Origin: Sphingomonas daechungensis
GTDB taxonomy: Bacteria > Pseudomonadota > Alphaproteobacteria > Sphingomonadales > Sphingomonadaceae
NCBI RefSeq assembly: GCF_014489495.1
Contig: NZ_CP060780.1
Coordinates: 558,001-622,000, forward strand
Length of the DNA: 64,000 bases
Reading direction: 5' to 3'
Part shown: positions 38,853-49,291 of the stretch, piece by piece
How positions within the stretch are numbered: position 1 is the first letter of the stretch
Layout of the letters: each line of letters starts with the position of its first letter
Program-made: the position numbers and the translations under genes
Notes under the pieces: model-generated
Databases searched by the model: none
Told to the model about the DNA's origin: nothing
The model's input: the letters and a program-made list of their open reading frames with translations, nothing else

Positions 38853-41003
38853 CAGCCTCCGTCTAACGCTCCTCCCACTCCTCTTCGTCCTGATCGCCGC
38901 ATCGCCGCCCGAACTCCAGCAATGGCGCGGACAGGCTGCGCGCGTCACGATCGCTCGCGACGATTGGGGCATCGCCCATGTGCGCGGAAAGACGGACGCC
39001 GACGCGGTGTTCGGCATGATCTACGCGCAGGCCGAGGACGACTTTCCGCGGATCGAGGCAAACTATCTCACCAATCTCGGCCGCACCGCCGAAGCCGAGG
39101 GCGAGAAGGCGATCTGGCAGGACTTGCGTGCGCGCCTCTACGTCAGCGAGCCGGAGTTACGGGCGAACTACGCCGCGAGCCCGCCGTGGCTGAAGCGGTT
39201 GATGGATAGTTGGGCGGCAGGCCTCAATTACTACCTGGCGACTCATCCGAACGTGCGCCCGCGCGTCCTCACCCGCTTCGAGCCGTGGATGGCGCTGAGC
39301 TTCACCGAAGGGAGCATCGGCGGCGACATCGAGCGGATCGATCTCGGCGAATTGCAGAAGTTCTACGCGGGCAAGCGTACCCTCGCCGCCAGCTTGAAGG
39401 ACGTTGAACCGCGCGGTTCGAACGGGATCGCGATTGCACCGACGATCACAGCGCCCGGCACCGGATCGCTGCTGCTGATCAATCCGCACACCAGCTTCTT
39501 CTTCCGCTCCGAGCTGCAGGTCAGCAGCGACGAAGGTCTCAATGCCTACGGCGCCTCAACGTGGGGCCAGTTCTTCATCTACCAGGGCTTCAACGAGCGC
39601 GTCGGCTGGATGCACACGTCGAGCGGCGTCGATAATGTCGATGAGTTCGCGGAGAAGGTCGAGCGCAAGGGCAAGGGCTTTTGCTACCGCTTCGGCAAGG
39701 ACTGCCGCTCGCTCGTCGAACGCAACGTCACGATCAATTACCGCGCCGCAAACGGCAAGCTGGTCCAGCGGACTTTCACCACCTGGCGCACGCATCACGG
39801 GCCTATCGTCCGCGAGGCGAACGGCCGCTGGGTTTCCTTCGCGATGATGGACAAGCCGGTTGCCGCTCTTCAGCAGAGCTTCCTTCGCACCAAGACGCGT
39901 GACCTGAAGGACTTCCTCAAGGTCGCCGACCTCAAGGCGAACAGCTCCAACAACACGGTCTTTGCGGACAGCAAGGGCGAGATCGCGATGCTGATGCCGC
40001 AGTTCATGCCGCGGCGCGACAACCGGTTCGATTATTCGAAGCCCGTCGACGGCAGCGATCCGGCGACGGACTGGGGTCCGCTCCACCCAATCACCGAACT
40101 GCCAAGCACAGTCACGCCGCCGAATGGCTGGGTGCAGAACACCAACAACTGGCCCTACTCCGCGGCCGGTCCGAACAGCCCGAAGCCAAAGCCCTTCCCC
40201 GCCTACATGGATACGTTCGGCGAGAATTATCGCGGAATTCACGCGCTCCAATTGCTGATGGCAAGCAGAAGTTGGACGAGAGAGAAGCTGCAATCCGCGG
40301 CTTTCGATAACGACCAGCCAGGGTTCGGCTTACTACTTCCCGGCCTCGTTCAAGCCTATGACGCGCTTCCGGTCAGAAGTCCGCAGCGCGCGCAACTGGG
40401 CGGCGCGATCGGTGTGCTGCGAACATGGGACAATCGCTGGAGCGCGGGATCGATCGCGAACACTATCGCAAACTATTGGGGCGACGAGATCTGGAAGCTC
40501 TCGACCAACACTGAATGGGATGACGGCCTTCCAGTTTTCCAGCGTTTGCTTCGTCTCAGCGGCAAGCAAAAGCTCGATGCCCTAAGGGCAGCGATGGCGC
40601 GGCTTCGCCGCGACTTCGGCTGGTGGCAAGTGCCGTGGGGCGACGTGAACCGCTTCCAGCGCATTTCACCCGCAATCGATCATCCTTTCACGGATGCGGG
40701 CCCGAGCATTCCCGTCCCCTTCAGCTCCGCCCGCTGGGGTCGCTCGCGTCGTTCGGCGCGTCGCAGAAGCCCGGCACGAAGAGATGGTACGGAACAAGTG
40801 GCAACAGCTTCGTCGCCGTCGTCGAATTCGGGCGCCGGGTCCGCGCGCGCGCGGTCACGGCCGGAGGCCAAAGCGGCAATCCCGCCTCAAAGCATTTCAA
40901 CGATCAGGCGGAGCGTTATGCCTCCGGCAACCTGCGCGAGGTCTATTTCTATCCCGACCAGCTGAAGGGTCACACGGAACGGACCTACAGGCCCGGCGAC
41001 TAA
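38845..41003 (+). CDS. Penicillin acylase family (Ntn-hydrolase) protein, exported
   Basis: About 719 residues after repair. A signal peptide ([20 protein letters not shown]) exports it. The alpha part contains ARDDWGIAHVRGKTDADAVF; the self-cleavage site is RGSNGIAIAP, where the Ser after Gly should be the N-terminal nucleophile of the beta chain, followed by LLINPHTSFFF and WVQNTNNWPYSA. These enzymes hydrolyse amides such as acyl-homoserine lactones, beta-lactams or lipopeptides; the substrate here is unknown. One G lost near 40737 moves the last 90 residues to another frame. The start overlaps the ligD stop, an unlikely functional partner. Confidence 0.88.
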
Positions 41004-41032
41004 GGGCAGAACCCGGCGGCCCTGCCCTTAGT
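40999..41032. terminator. Bidirectional hairpin between convergent acylase and TonB-receptor genes
   Basis: Perfect 11-bp arms ACTAAGGGCAG (40999-41009) and CTGCCCTTAGT (41022-41032) overlap the acylase stop codon and end 4 bp from the receptor stop. No T-run follows on either strand, but the position between convergent genes suggests a shared terminator. Confidence 0.55.
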
Positions 41033-41036
41033 CGGA

Positions 41037-43345
41037 TCAGAACTTCACGCCGAACTCGACACCCCAGATGCGCGGCTCGTTGACCATCGCAGTCAAGTTA
41101 TTGAAGTCGATGCCGGAAACGGCGCTTTCGTCGTTGGTGATGTTCCGGACGAACCCGGCAACGTCGAACTTGTCCCACTTGTAGCCGATCCTCACGCCGC
41201 CCTCGAGAAGGCTGTCGTCGCTGAACTCGACCGAGCGGTAGAGGAAGAACTGGATCTTCGAACGGTGGTACCAGTCGGTGTAGAAGTAGATGCTGCCCGG
41301 GCCGACCGGATGCTCGTATCCGGCGGTGAAGTTAATCGTCCACTTCGGCGCCTGCGGAAGCTGGTTGCCGTCGATGTAGACGATCGACGGCTGGAACGGC
41401 GCTGCCGGAACCGCAACCGGATCGAGCACGGTGCAGGGCGCGCCGCAGGTCTCGACGACAAGGCCGCTGTCGCGGATCTTCGCGATGTTCAAGCTGACGC
41501 CGCCGGTGAAGGTCAGGCCGGTGACCGGGCGGGCTTCGAATTCCGCTTCGAGGCCGTGGCCCTTCACCGCGTCCGCATTCAGCAGCAGGTTGGCGTTGGT
41601 GCCGCCACCGACCGCGGATAGCTGCAGGTCCTTGGTCTTGAAGAAGTACGCGTCGAAGTTGAAGCGCAGCTTGCGGTCGAACAGCACGGTCTTGATGCCC
41701 GCCTCATAAGACATCGTCCTCTCACTGTTCGCCGTCGAAACCTGACGGTCGAACAGGATACGGCCCTGGATCGCGGGAGCGCGATAACCCTTGGCGACAC
41801 GGGCATAGACGTTGACGTCCGGACTGACCTCCTGGAGCGCGCTGACGTCCCAGGTCAGCTGGCTGTCCTTGACCCTGGTGGTCGTCTCCGGAACCGGGCC
41901 ACCGCCCACGAAAAGCGGCCGAATGTCGAACAGGCGTTCGGCGTCGAGCGTCTTCTTGTCGTGGTTCCAGCGCGCGCCGGCCTGAAGCGTCAGGCCGCTG
42001 TCGGTCGCGTAATTGACCGAGCCGAAGATTCCGAGCGCCTTCGAATCCTGCTTCTGGTTGACGATCGCCGCCGGTGACGTGTCAGTCGGGTTCGAGAAGT
42101 CGAAGCTCTCGATGTCGAGATTCTCGTCGAAGTAGAAGACGCCGGCCTGGTATCCGAAGCCGCCCTTGTTGTTCGACGCAATCCGGATTTCCTGCGTGAA
42201 TTGGTCGAGGCTCGGGACATTGTCCTGGCTCTGCGCAGGGAACGGGATGAAGCCGGGCCCGATCCTGGCAGGCCGCAGCAGCCGAAGCCGCCGTCGATGT
42301 CGCCGCGGCTTTCGACCTTGCCGTGCCAGTAGCTGGTCACGGAATAGAGCGTCGCGGCGCCGAAATCATACTCGATCGTGCCGGCCACGTTCTGCGTCCG
42401 CAGCTTCTGGAAATTCAGGCCGTCGGTGCGAACCTGGTCGCGCTTGAACTCGCCGCCAGTGACGCCGACCAAATTGTTCGTGCCCTGCTCGATCGCGTTG
42501 GCGCGGAACAGGCGAGCGCTACCGTTCAAATGCCGGAACTGGCCGACCAGCAGGATCTTGAGCTCCTCCGTCGGCTTGAACTGGACCTGCGCGCGAAGGG
42601 CGTAGTCGTCATAGCCTTCGAGGTCGTGCTTGCCAGGGTCGTCGAGGTTGTCGACCCAGTCATTGCGGTGCTGCCAGATCCCCGACACGCGCGCCGAAAC
42701 CTGGTCGCTGAGATTGCCGCCAGTCGCGCCCTCGGCGTTGATCGTCGAATAGGTGCCGTAGCTGATCCGCGCATAATTATCGCCACGGCCCGGACGGGTG
42801 GTGTCGAACTTGACGATGCCGGCAGGGGTATTGCGGCCGAACAATGTGCCTTGCGGGCCGCGCAGGACTTCGATGCGATCGAGGTCGAAGGCTGGGAAGC
42901 CCTTCAGGATCGGGTTTTCGAGGACCACATCCTGGTAGACCACGCTGACCGGCTGCGACGCGTTGAGGTCGAAGTCGGTATTGCCGAGACCGCGAATGTA
43001 GAAACGCGGAAATGTGCGTCCGAACGAGCTTTCGATATTCAGGCTAGGTACCCGCCCCGCGAGCGCACGGACGTCGGCGCCCGCCGCGTTGATCGCCGTC
43101 AGCTGATCCTCGTTGATGGTGCCGACGGAGACGGGAACGTCCTGCAGGTTTTCCGAACGACGCTGGGCGGTAACGATAATCTCGCCGAGGCCCGTGTCTT
43201 CGCGTTCGACCGGAACCTGGGCTGCGTCGGTGGGAGTGGCCGCAGGCGCGTCGGGAGCTGGCGCATCCTGAGCCGCAGCTGGCGTGGCGAAGGTGCCGGC
43301 AGTGGCAATTGCCAACGCCGAGATCGACGAAAGATAGGTGCGCAT
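41037..43345 (-). CDS. TonB-dependent outer-membrane receptor
   Basis: About 769 residues after repair. Signal peptide MRTYLSSISALAIATAGTFA ending AAAQ, a proline/alanine linker, then the plug domain: EIIVTAQRRSENLQDVPVSV, RFYIRGLGNTDFDLNASQPV and IEVLRGPQGTLFGRNTPAG. The barrel ends in the hydrophobic-aromatic signature EPRIWGVEFGVKF with terminal Phe. The ligand is unknown; the GH1 glucosidase gene upstream on the same strand hints at a glycoside, but receptors of this type also import siderophores. One base lost near 42268 breaks the barrel. No Fur box was seen in the 141-bp gap 43346-43486, where I found no other element. Confidence 0.9.
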
Positions 43346-43486
43346 CTCATCCCCCGGATATCTGGAAGGCGCGGGCATGAAGCGGCGCCCGGAGTCGTTC
43401 CGAGCCCCCTATGCGCGATTCAAGCTACAAAGCTACGCAAAAGAGTCACCTTGGCGAATCCAGCGCGTCACCGTTGCCCGAAGGCC

Positions 43487-44920
43487 TCAGACGATGCGGT
43501 TGTTCCGGATCACTTCCTTGTACCAGGCGGCGCTCAGCTTCGGGATACGCTGCTGGGTCTTGAAGTCGACGTAGTGAATCCCGAACCGCTTGCTGTAGCC
43601 GTCGGCCCACTCGAAATTGTCCAGCAGGCTCCACAGGAAATATCCCTTGAGCGGATAGCCCTCGGCGACCGCGCGGTGAAACTGGCCGACGTAATTCCGG
43701 AGATACATCACGCGGTCGGCGTCATCGACGCGGCCGTTGGTCAGCGGATCGTCCGCTGACGCTCCGTTCTCGGAGATATACATCACGTTCGGCTTCCACA
43801 GCTCGCTGACCTGGCGCACGCCCCAGTATCCGACCTCCGGGCCGACAATCAGCCATGGCGAGGCCATTCGCGGCGACGAGGGAATATGCGGGATGACCGC
43901 GAAGCCGCGCGGCGAGTCGTCGGCTCGCACCCATTCCGGCGCGTAGATATTGAGGGCGACGAAATCGAGCGGGCTGCCGATCGCTTCCATGTCACCCGCC
44001 TGCACCTTGGGCGCATTCGCGCCTTCCTGAGTCAGATATTCGTCGATGTAGCGGCCTTCCATGATCGCGGTCAGGAACATGGCGTTGTTCACGCGAGTCG
44101 CCTTCTGGGCCGCGGCGACATGCTCCGGAGTCTCCATCACCGGCACATGGATGACCGTATTGTCCGCAATTCCGACTTTCGTCCCAGGCTTGGCATGGGC
44201 ACGGATCGCCTGGACGCTGAGGCCATGGGCAAGCACGCCGTTGTGCCGAACCTGGTTCGCCTCGGCATCGGGCAGCTTCATGCCCGGAGCGTGGATTCCG
44301 ACTTTGTAGCTAAGGTCGGTGAAGCAGCGCAGCTCATTGACCGTCATGATATTCTTCACACGGTCAGTGATCTGGCCGGCCATGTAGCCCGCATATTCGG
44401 CAAAGGCCTTCGAGGTGTCGCGATTCTGCCAGCCGCCAGGAAGCGCCGCCGGATAGTCCCAGTGAAACATGGTGACATACGGCTCGATGCCGTTCTCGAG
44501 CAGATTGTCGAGGACCCGGTTGTAGTGATCGACGCCCTTCTGGTTGGGCTTGCCGCGACCGGTCGGGAAGATGCGCGACCAGGCCAGCGACAGGCGATAG
44601 CTGCTGACTCCGAGGTTCTTCAGAAGCTGCGTGTCTTCGGCGTAGCGATGGTAGCTGTCCGTCGCGACGTCGCCATTGTCGTTCCCGAACACCTTTCCCG
44701 GCGTGTGCGAGAAGACATCCCAGTTGGTCGGGCCGCGCCCGTCCTCGTTGACCGCGCCTTCGATCTGGTAGGCCGCTGTCGCACAGCCCCAGCGGAAGTC
44801 CTTCGGAAACGACAGGTCGGTGGGTGCGGCCTTCGCCAGTCCGGCCGGACCGCCAACAATCGCGGCCGTCGAAGCGGAACCGAGTATCTTGCCAATATCG
44901 CGACGCGAGAATTCGGTCAT
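43487..44920 (-). CDS. Glycoside hydrolase family 1 beta-glucosidase, Tat-exported
   Basis: 477 residues, unbroken. The N-terminus MTEFSRRDIGKILGSASTAA has a twin-arginine signal (SRRDIGK), so the enzyme is exported folded to the periplasm. GH1 markers are DFRWGCATAAYQIEGA, the acid/base in MTVNELRCF (NE; the usual NEP Pro is Leu) and the nucleophile in MYISENGASADD (ENG), plus LDNFEWADGYSKRFGI. It hydrolyses beta-linked glucosides or related sugars. A LacI-type operator lies 64-77 bp upstream of its start. It is followed by the TonB receptor, so the pair may be a small carbohydrate-utilisation locus. Confidence 0.92.
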   Translation of the reverse strand: MTEFSRRDIGKILGSASTAAIVGGPAGLAKAAPTDLSFPKDFRWGCATAAYQIEGAVNEDGRGPTNWDVFSHTPGKVFGNDNGDVATDSYHRYAEDTQLLKNLGVSSYRLSLAWSRIFPTGRGKPNQKGVDHYNRVLDNLLENGIEPYVTMFHWDYPAALPGGWQNRDTSKAFAEYAGYMAGQITDRVKNIMTVNELRCFTDLSYKVGIHAPGMKLPDAEANQVRHNGVLAHGLSVQAIRAHAKPGTKVGIADNTVIHVPVMETPEHVAAAQKATRVNNAMFLTAIMEGRYIDEYLTQEGANAPKVQAGDMEAIGSPLDFVALNIYAPEWVRADDSPRGFAVIPHIPSSPRMASPWLIVGPEVGYWGVRQVSELWKPNVMYISENGASADDPLTNGRVDDADRVMYLRNYVGQFHRAVAEGYPLKGYFLWSLLDNFEWADGYSKRFGIHYVDFKTQQRIPKLSAAWYKEVIRNNRIV

Positions 44921-44983
44921 GCTTCGCCTCTCCCAAAACGAAGCTGCGTGCATAGCATGGCTACTGCGGTTGGCGAGCCGGAA

Positions 44984-44997
44984 TGTTAGCGCTCACA
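44984..44997 (-). promoter_or_regulatory. LacI-family-type operator upstream of the GH1 gene
   Basis: TGTTAGCGCTCACA on the plus strand is a near-perfect palindrome (the two halves differ only at T/C in position 4) with the GCGC core typical of LacI-family operators. It lies in the 87-bp gap between pip and the GH1 gene, upstream of the latter. No LacI regulator is encoded in the window. Confidence 0.5.
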
Positions 44998-45007
44998 ACA
45001 GGCGCGT

Positions 45008-45979
45008 TCAGGCGTCGCCGAACCTGTCCGTCGCGCGCACCAGGCCGTCGAGAATGCCCGGCTCGTTGAAGAGGTGCCCGGCGTCGGGAATGATCTGTAG
45101 GTCGACCTCCGGCCAAGCCTTCTTCAGTGCCCAGGCCGCGCGCGGCGGTGTGCACGTGTCATGGCGGCCCTGGACGATCACGCCCGGAATGCCGCGGAGC
45201 TTCTCGACTCCCTTCAGCAACTGACCTTCCTCGAACCAGCCATTGTTGGCCATGTAGTGGTTCTCAATGCGGGCCACCGCGACCGCAACGTCGGGGCTGG
45301 TGAAATGCTCGACGGTGGCCGGACTCGGCAGGAGGGTGACGATGTCACCTTCCCACTTGCTCCAGGCCTTGGCGGCAGTCAGTTGCACGTCCTTGTCGTC
45401 GCCGGTCAGGCGCTTGCGATAGGCTTCAACCATGTCGCCGCGCTCGGCCTCGGGAATCGGCGCTTCGAACTCGTCCCACTTGTCGGGATAGACCGATGAT
45501 GCGCCGCCGTAGGCATACATCCAGTCGATTTCGTATTGGTCGAACAGGAAGATGCCGCGAAGGATAACCTCGGTAACGCGCTCGGGGTAGGTCTGCGCGT
45601 AAGCCAACGACAGCGTCGAGCCCCAGCTGCCGCCGAACACCTGCCATTTGTCGACCTTCGAAACCTGCGTCCGCAGCTTCTCGATGTCGTCGACCAGGTC
45701 CCAGGTCGTGTTGTTCTCTAGGCTCGCGTAGGGAGTCGACTTCCCGCAGCCGCGCTGGTCGAACACGAGGATCTTGTACTTGTCGGGGTTCCACTGGCGC
45801 CGATGGTCAGGGCTCGACCCGCCGCCCGGGCCGCCGTGCAGCATCACCGCCGGCTTGCCGTTCGGATTGCCGCTGAGTTCCCAATAGAGGCTGTGGCCGT
45901 CGCCGACGTCGAGCATGCCCGTCTCGTAAGGCTGGATTTCCGGATAGAGGGTCCGGCGCTGTGGGGCGTGTATGTCCAT
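45008..45979 (-). CDS. pip: Proline iminopeptidase
   Basis: Alpha/beta-hydrolase that removes N-terminal proline from peptides. 323 residues from this start and unbroken. Motifs are MLHGGPGGGSSPDHRRQW (oxyanion hole), VFDQRGCGKSTPY, the nucleophile elbow GGSWGSTLSLAYA (Ser) and the catalytic His in IPDAGHLFNEPGI. The ATG shares one base with the gshA stop (TGATG), so it is translationally coupled to gshA. That may link it to glutathione or peptide turnover, although the family is normally a peptidase. Confidence 0.95.
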   Translation of the reverse strand: MDIHAPQRRTLYPEIQPYETGMLDVGDGHSLYWELSGNPNGKPAVMLHGGPGGGSSPDHRRQWNPDKYKILVFDQRGCGKSTPYASLENNTTWDLVDDIEKLRTQVSKVDKWQVFGGSWGSTLSLAYAQTYPERVTEVILRGIFLFDQYEIDWMYAYGGASSVYPDKWDEFEAPIPEAERGDMVEAYRKRLTGDDKDVQLTAAKAWSKWEGDIVTLLPSPATVEHFTSPDVAVAVARIENHYMANNGWFEEGQLLKGVEKLRGIPGVIVQGRHDTCTPPRAAWALKKAWPEVDLQIIPDAGHLFNEPGILDGLVRATDRFGDA

Positions 45980-47355
45980 CAGAAGCTGAACTCCTCGTAG
46001 ATGCGCGAAACGTCGCCATTCCACTCGTTCTCATATTTGTCGAGCAGGCGGTCGGCAGGCGTCACGCCAGTTGCGACGACTTCGTGGAGGGGATCAAGGA
46101 ATCCGCTCTCGTTGTCGCCGGCGGAATTGAGTCGCGCGCGTCGGCTGAGGCCATCGGATGCGATGTCGAGCACCTGGCGGGCGAGATCGTGCACGGTACC
46201 GCCGCCGGGGACTGACGTCTTAAGCGCCAGTTTCGGAACGTCGTGCCGAACCTGCGACCGCTCCTCGATGGTCCAGTCCTTGACGAGGTCCCAGGCGGCA
46301 TCGAGAGCCTGGCTGTCGTAGAGTAGCCCGACCCACAGCGCCGGAAGTGCGCAAATCTTGCCCCAGCGACCGCCGTCGGCGCCACGCATCTCGAGAAAGC
46401 TCTTGAGGCGAACCTCCGGGAAGATGGTCGACAAATGATCGACGAAGTCCGACCGCCTCGGCTTTTCTCCGGGCAGTTGCGGGAGCTTTCCGTCGAGGAA
46501 GGCATGGAAGCTCTCGCCCGCGACGTCGATGTACTTTCCGTCGCGGTAGACGAAGTACATCGGTACGTTCAGCGCATAGTCGAGGTAGCGCTCGTAACCG
46601 AACCCATCCTCGAACACGAACGGCAGCATTCCGGTTCGGTCGGCGTCGGTGTCCTCCCAGATGTGGCTGCGGAAGCTGCGATAGCCGTTGGGCTTGCCCT
46701 CGGTCAGCGGCGAGTTCGCGAACAGAGCCGTTGCAACGGGCTGGAGAGCAAGGCCGACCCGAAACTTCTTAGCCATATCGGCTTCTGAACTGTAGTCCAG
46801 ATTCACCTGAATGGTACATGTGCGCAACATCATATCGAGGCCGAGCGAGCCGACCTTCGGCATGTAGTTGAGCATGATCGCGTACCGGCCCTTGGGCATG
46901 ATCGGCAGCTCGCCGCGCGTCTTGTCGGGCCACATGCCGACACCGAGAAAGCCGATGCCGAGCTTCTCACCCACCGCCTTGCACTGGTTGAGGTGGCGCC
47001 CGGCCTCGGCGCAAGTCTGGTGTAAATTCTCCAGCGCAGCGCCGGAAAGCTCGAACTGGCCGGCCGGCTCCAGGCTGATTGTTCCATCCGGGCCGGACAA
47101 AGCGATCGCATTGCCGTTCTCGAGCACAGGCTCCCAGCCATATTCGGTGAGGCCATTCAGAAGATCGCGGATACCGCCGGCCTCGTCATAACTGGGTGCT
47201 CGGTGGTCAGCGACGCGATAGACGAACTTCTCGTGCTCGGTTCCGATGCGCCAGCGCTCTTGCGGCTTTTCACCCTTGGCGAAGACCGCAAGCAAATCGT
47301 CGCGGCTCTCGATCATGCGGTGCGTCTCGGGCGTATCGTCGGTGCGTTGCGTCAT
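45979..47355 (-). CDS. gshA: Glutamate--cysteine ligase
   Basis: First enzyme of glutathione synthesis, joining glutamate and cysteine with ATP. 458 residues, unbroken, of the plant/alphaproteobacterial type (class 3). Motifs include [59 protein letters not shown] and [14 protein letters not shown]. It is the first gene of a pair with pip. The rsmE gene upstream on the same strand is 72 bp away; that gap shows nothing notable. Confidence 0.96.
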   Translation of the reverse strand: MTQRTDDTPETHRMIESRDDLLAVFAKGEKPQERWRIGTEHEKFVYRVADHRAPSYDEAGGIRDLLNGLTEYGWEPVLENGNAIALSGPDGTISLEPAGQFELSGAALENLHQTCAEAGRHLNQCKAVGEKLGIGFLGVGMWPDKTRGELPIMPKGRYAIMLNYMPKVGSLGLDMMLRTCTIQVNLDYSSEADMAKKFRVGLALQPVATALFANSPLTEGKPNGYRSFRSHIWEDTDADRTGMLPFVFEDGFGYERYLDYALNVPMYFVYRDGKYIDVAGESFHAFLDGKLPQLPGEKPRRSDFVDHLSTIFPEVRLKSFLEMRGADGGRWGKICALPALWVGLLYDSQALDAAWDLVKDWTIEERSQVRHDVPKLALKTSVPGGGTVHDLARQVLDIASDGLSRRARLNSAGDNESGFLDPLHEVVATGVTPADRLLDKYENEWNGDVSRIYEEFSF

Positions 47356-47427
47356 TGGGAGCGCGACTTAGCTCCGGGCGGGAATCCGCGCCAGCACTTC
47401 CGCTTTATGGCCTCATAAGCCCGGCTT

Positions 47428-48162
47428 TCAGCGCCAATCGCCGGCGACCGCCATGTACGCGGCAAGCGCTGCGAGCGCCGCCGTCTCCGCACGCAGGATA
47501 CGCGGCCCGAGCGAGATTGGCGTGGCCGAGGGCAAATCGCGGATCGCGGCGCGCTCTTCGTCGGTGAATCCACCTTCGGGGCCGGTCAGGATAGTCGCAG
47601 AACCTGGCCTGAATGCGTTGGCGGCCGGCTCACCGCCGGTCTCGTCGGCAAAGTAGAGAGGGCGGTGGATTTCTCGCAGGAGCTGTTGAAGGCTGACTGG
47701 CTCCGCGATCGCCGGCAGCACCGTGCGGCCGCATTGCTCCGCTGCCTCGATCGCGATCGATTGCAGCCGCTCCAGCTTCACGCGCTCCGCAATGGTGCGG
47801 TGAGTCATGACCGGCTGCAGAGCCGCCACGCCGAGCTCGGTTGCCTTTTCGACCAGCCAGTCTGTCTGCGTGCGCTTTACCGGCGCGAACGCCAGGCAGA
47901 CGTCGGGCATGACCTCCGCGTCCCGCGTCTTCCGCTCGACCGTGAGCGTCATCCGCTTGCGGCCTGCCTCGGAAACCCGCGCGAGCCATTCGCCGGACTC
48001 GCCGTCGAAGACGAGCAATTCGGCTCCCTCGCCGAGGCGCATGACGTTGCCGAGATAGTTCGCCTGACCTGCGTCGAGCTCGACACCAGTCCCCTCTGCA
48101 AGCGGCGTTCTCACGAACAAGCGAGGCAGGCTCTTCGGCGGCCAGGCGGGCGTTGCAGGCAT
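47428..48162 (-). CDS. rsmE: 16S rRNA (uracil1498-N3)-methyltransferase
   Basis: SPOUT-class methyltransferase for U1498 of 16S rRNA. 244 residues, unbroken. It has the N-terminal PUA-like domain (PRLFVRTPLAEGTGVELD), KRTQTDWLVEKATELGVAAL, TILTGPEGGFTDEE and SLGPRILRAETAALAALAA, the knotted SAM-binding region. It may be co-transcribed with gshA and pip downstream. Confidence 0.96.
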   Translation of the reverse strand: MPATPAWPPKSLPRLFVRTPLAEGTGVELDAGQANYLGNVMRLGEGAELLVFDGESGEWLARVSEAGRKRMTLTVERKTRDAEVMPDVCLAFAPVKRTQTDWLVEKATELGVAALQPVMTHRTIAERVKLERLQSIAIEAAEQCGRTVLPAIAEPVSLQQLLREIHRPLYFADETGGEPAANAFRPGSATILTGPEGGFTDEERAAIRDLPSATPISLGPRILRAETAALAALAAYMAVAGDWR

Positions 48163-48205
48163 CAGAGCGGCTTAGCGCCTTGCGCGTGGCCCGACTACGG
48201 CAGGG

Positions 48206-48339
48206 CTACTTGCCCTTGCGAGACTGCGAAATGAACACCGGAATGAGCGCAACGAAAACGGCGAGAAGAGCGATCCAGACAGCCGTTTCGGGAACGTAAT
48301 CGATCTCCGGCCAACTGGCGAGACATCATTGGCAGACAT
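48206..48339 (-). CDS. Small single-span membrane protein, about 44 residues (frameshifted)
   Basis: The C-terminal part reads EIDYVPETAVWIALLAVFVA then IPVFISQSRKGK-stop, a membrane helix with a basic tail. An ATG at 48339 (MSANDVSP) is in a frame one base off. Adding a base around 48315 joins them to about 44 codons. Given the density of one-base losses here, a real small membrane protein is plausible; I do not recognise it. Confidence 0.4.
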
Positions 48340-48368
48340 ACCGTGCAACCCGCGCTAACGCTCGCGCG

Positions 48369-49282
48369 GTGACCGCCGCTTCCGATATCGTGCCCGACAG
48401 CGAACGCCGTGGGTTGATCGGCGCTCTCCCCGCTCGCCTGAGACCGCTGGCGTCCCTGATGCGGATCGATCGGCCGATTGGGACGTGGCTGCTCTACTGG
48501 CCATGCGCGTGGAGCGTGGCGCTGGCGGGCGTCGACAGGCACTGGAGCCTGCTGTTGTGGTTCTTCCTCGGCGCCTTTGCGATGCGGAGCGCCGGCTGCG
48601 TCTACAACGACATTGTCGACAGGAACCTCGACAAGTCGGTCGAGCGCACGCGCCTTCGTCCCCTCGCAAGCGGGCGGACCTCGGTCGGCGCCGCGTGGGC
48701 GCTGATCGCAACGCTTTGTCTGCTGGGACTGGTTGTGGTGGCCCAGTTGAATGTCACCGCGGGTATCATTGCATTCGTTAGCATTGCGCCTGTCGCGGCC
48801 TATCCTTTCATGAAACGCATCACTTGGTGGCCGCAGGCGTGGCTCGGCCTCGTCTTCTCCTGGGCGCTCTGGTCGGGTGGCCGGCCGTGCGCGGGACGCT
48901 CGATCTTCCCGCGCTGCTGCTGTGGTTGGGAAGCATCGCCTGGGTCGTCGGCTACGACACGCTCTATGCCATCCAGGATATCGAGGATGACGCGCTGGTT
49001 GGCGTGAAGTCGTCGGCACGGCGGCTCGGCCACAAGGCAGCGCAGGGCGTCGCGGTTTTCTATGCAATCGCGGTGCTATTCTGGGGCGCCGCGATTTGGT
49101 CGGTCCGCGCGGACTGGCTCGCGCTCGTCGCATTGGCTCCCGCCGCGATCCACCTCGCCAGCCAGGCGCGCCGGGCCGATTCCAAGGACGGGGACTTGGC
49201 GCTCAAGCTGTTCCGGTCCAATCGGACCGCAGGCTTCCTTGTTTTCCTCGGGCTGCTGGTCGTCGGCCTTTCCAGCCGCTAG
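48369..49282 (+). CDS. ubiA: 4-hydroxybenzoate polyprenyltransferase
   Basis: Membrane prenyltransferase that attaches the polyprenyl chain to 4-hydroxybenzoate in ubiquinone synthesis. About 304 residues after repair with eight or nine helices. The first Asp-rich motif is YNDIVDRNLDKSVERTRLRP (NDxxD...RTRxRP), preceded by LMRIDRPIGTWLLYWPC. The second is YAIQDIEDDALVGVKSSARR, after the break. One G lost near 48869 shifts the frame after LVFSWG. GTG is the start at 48369. Confidence 0.95.
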
Positions 49283-49291
49283 GCGCCGCCA

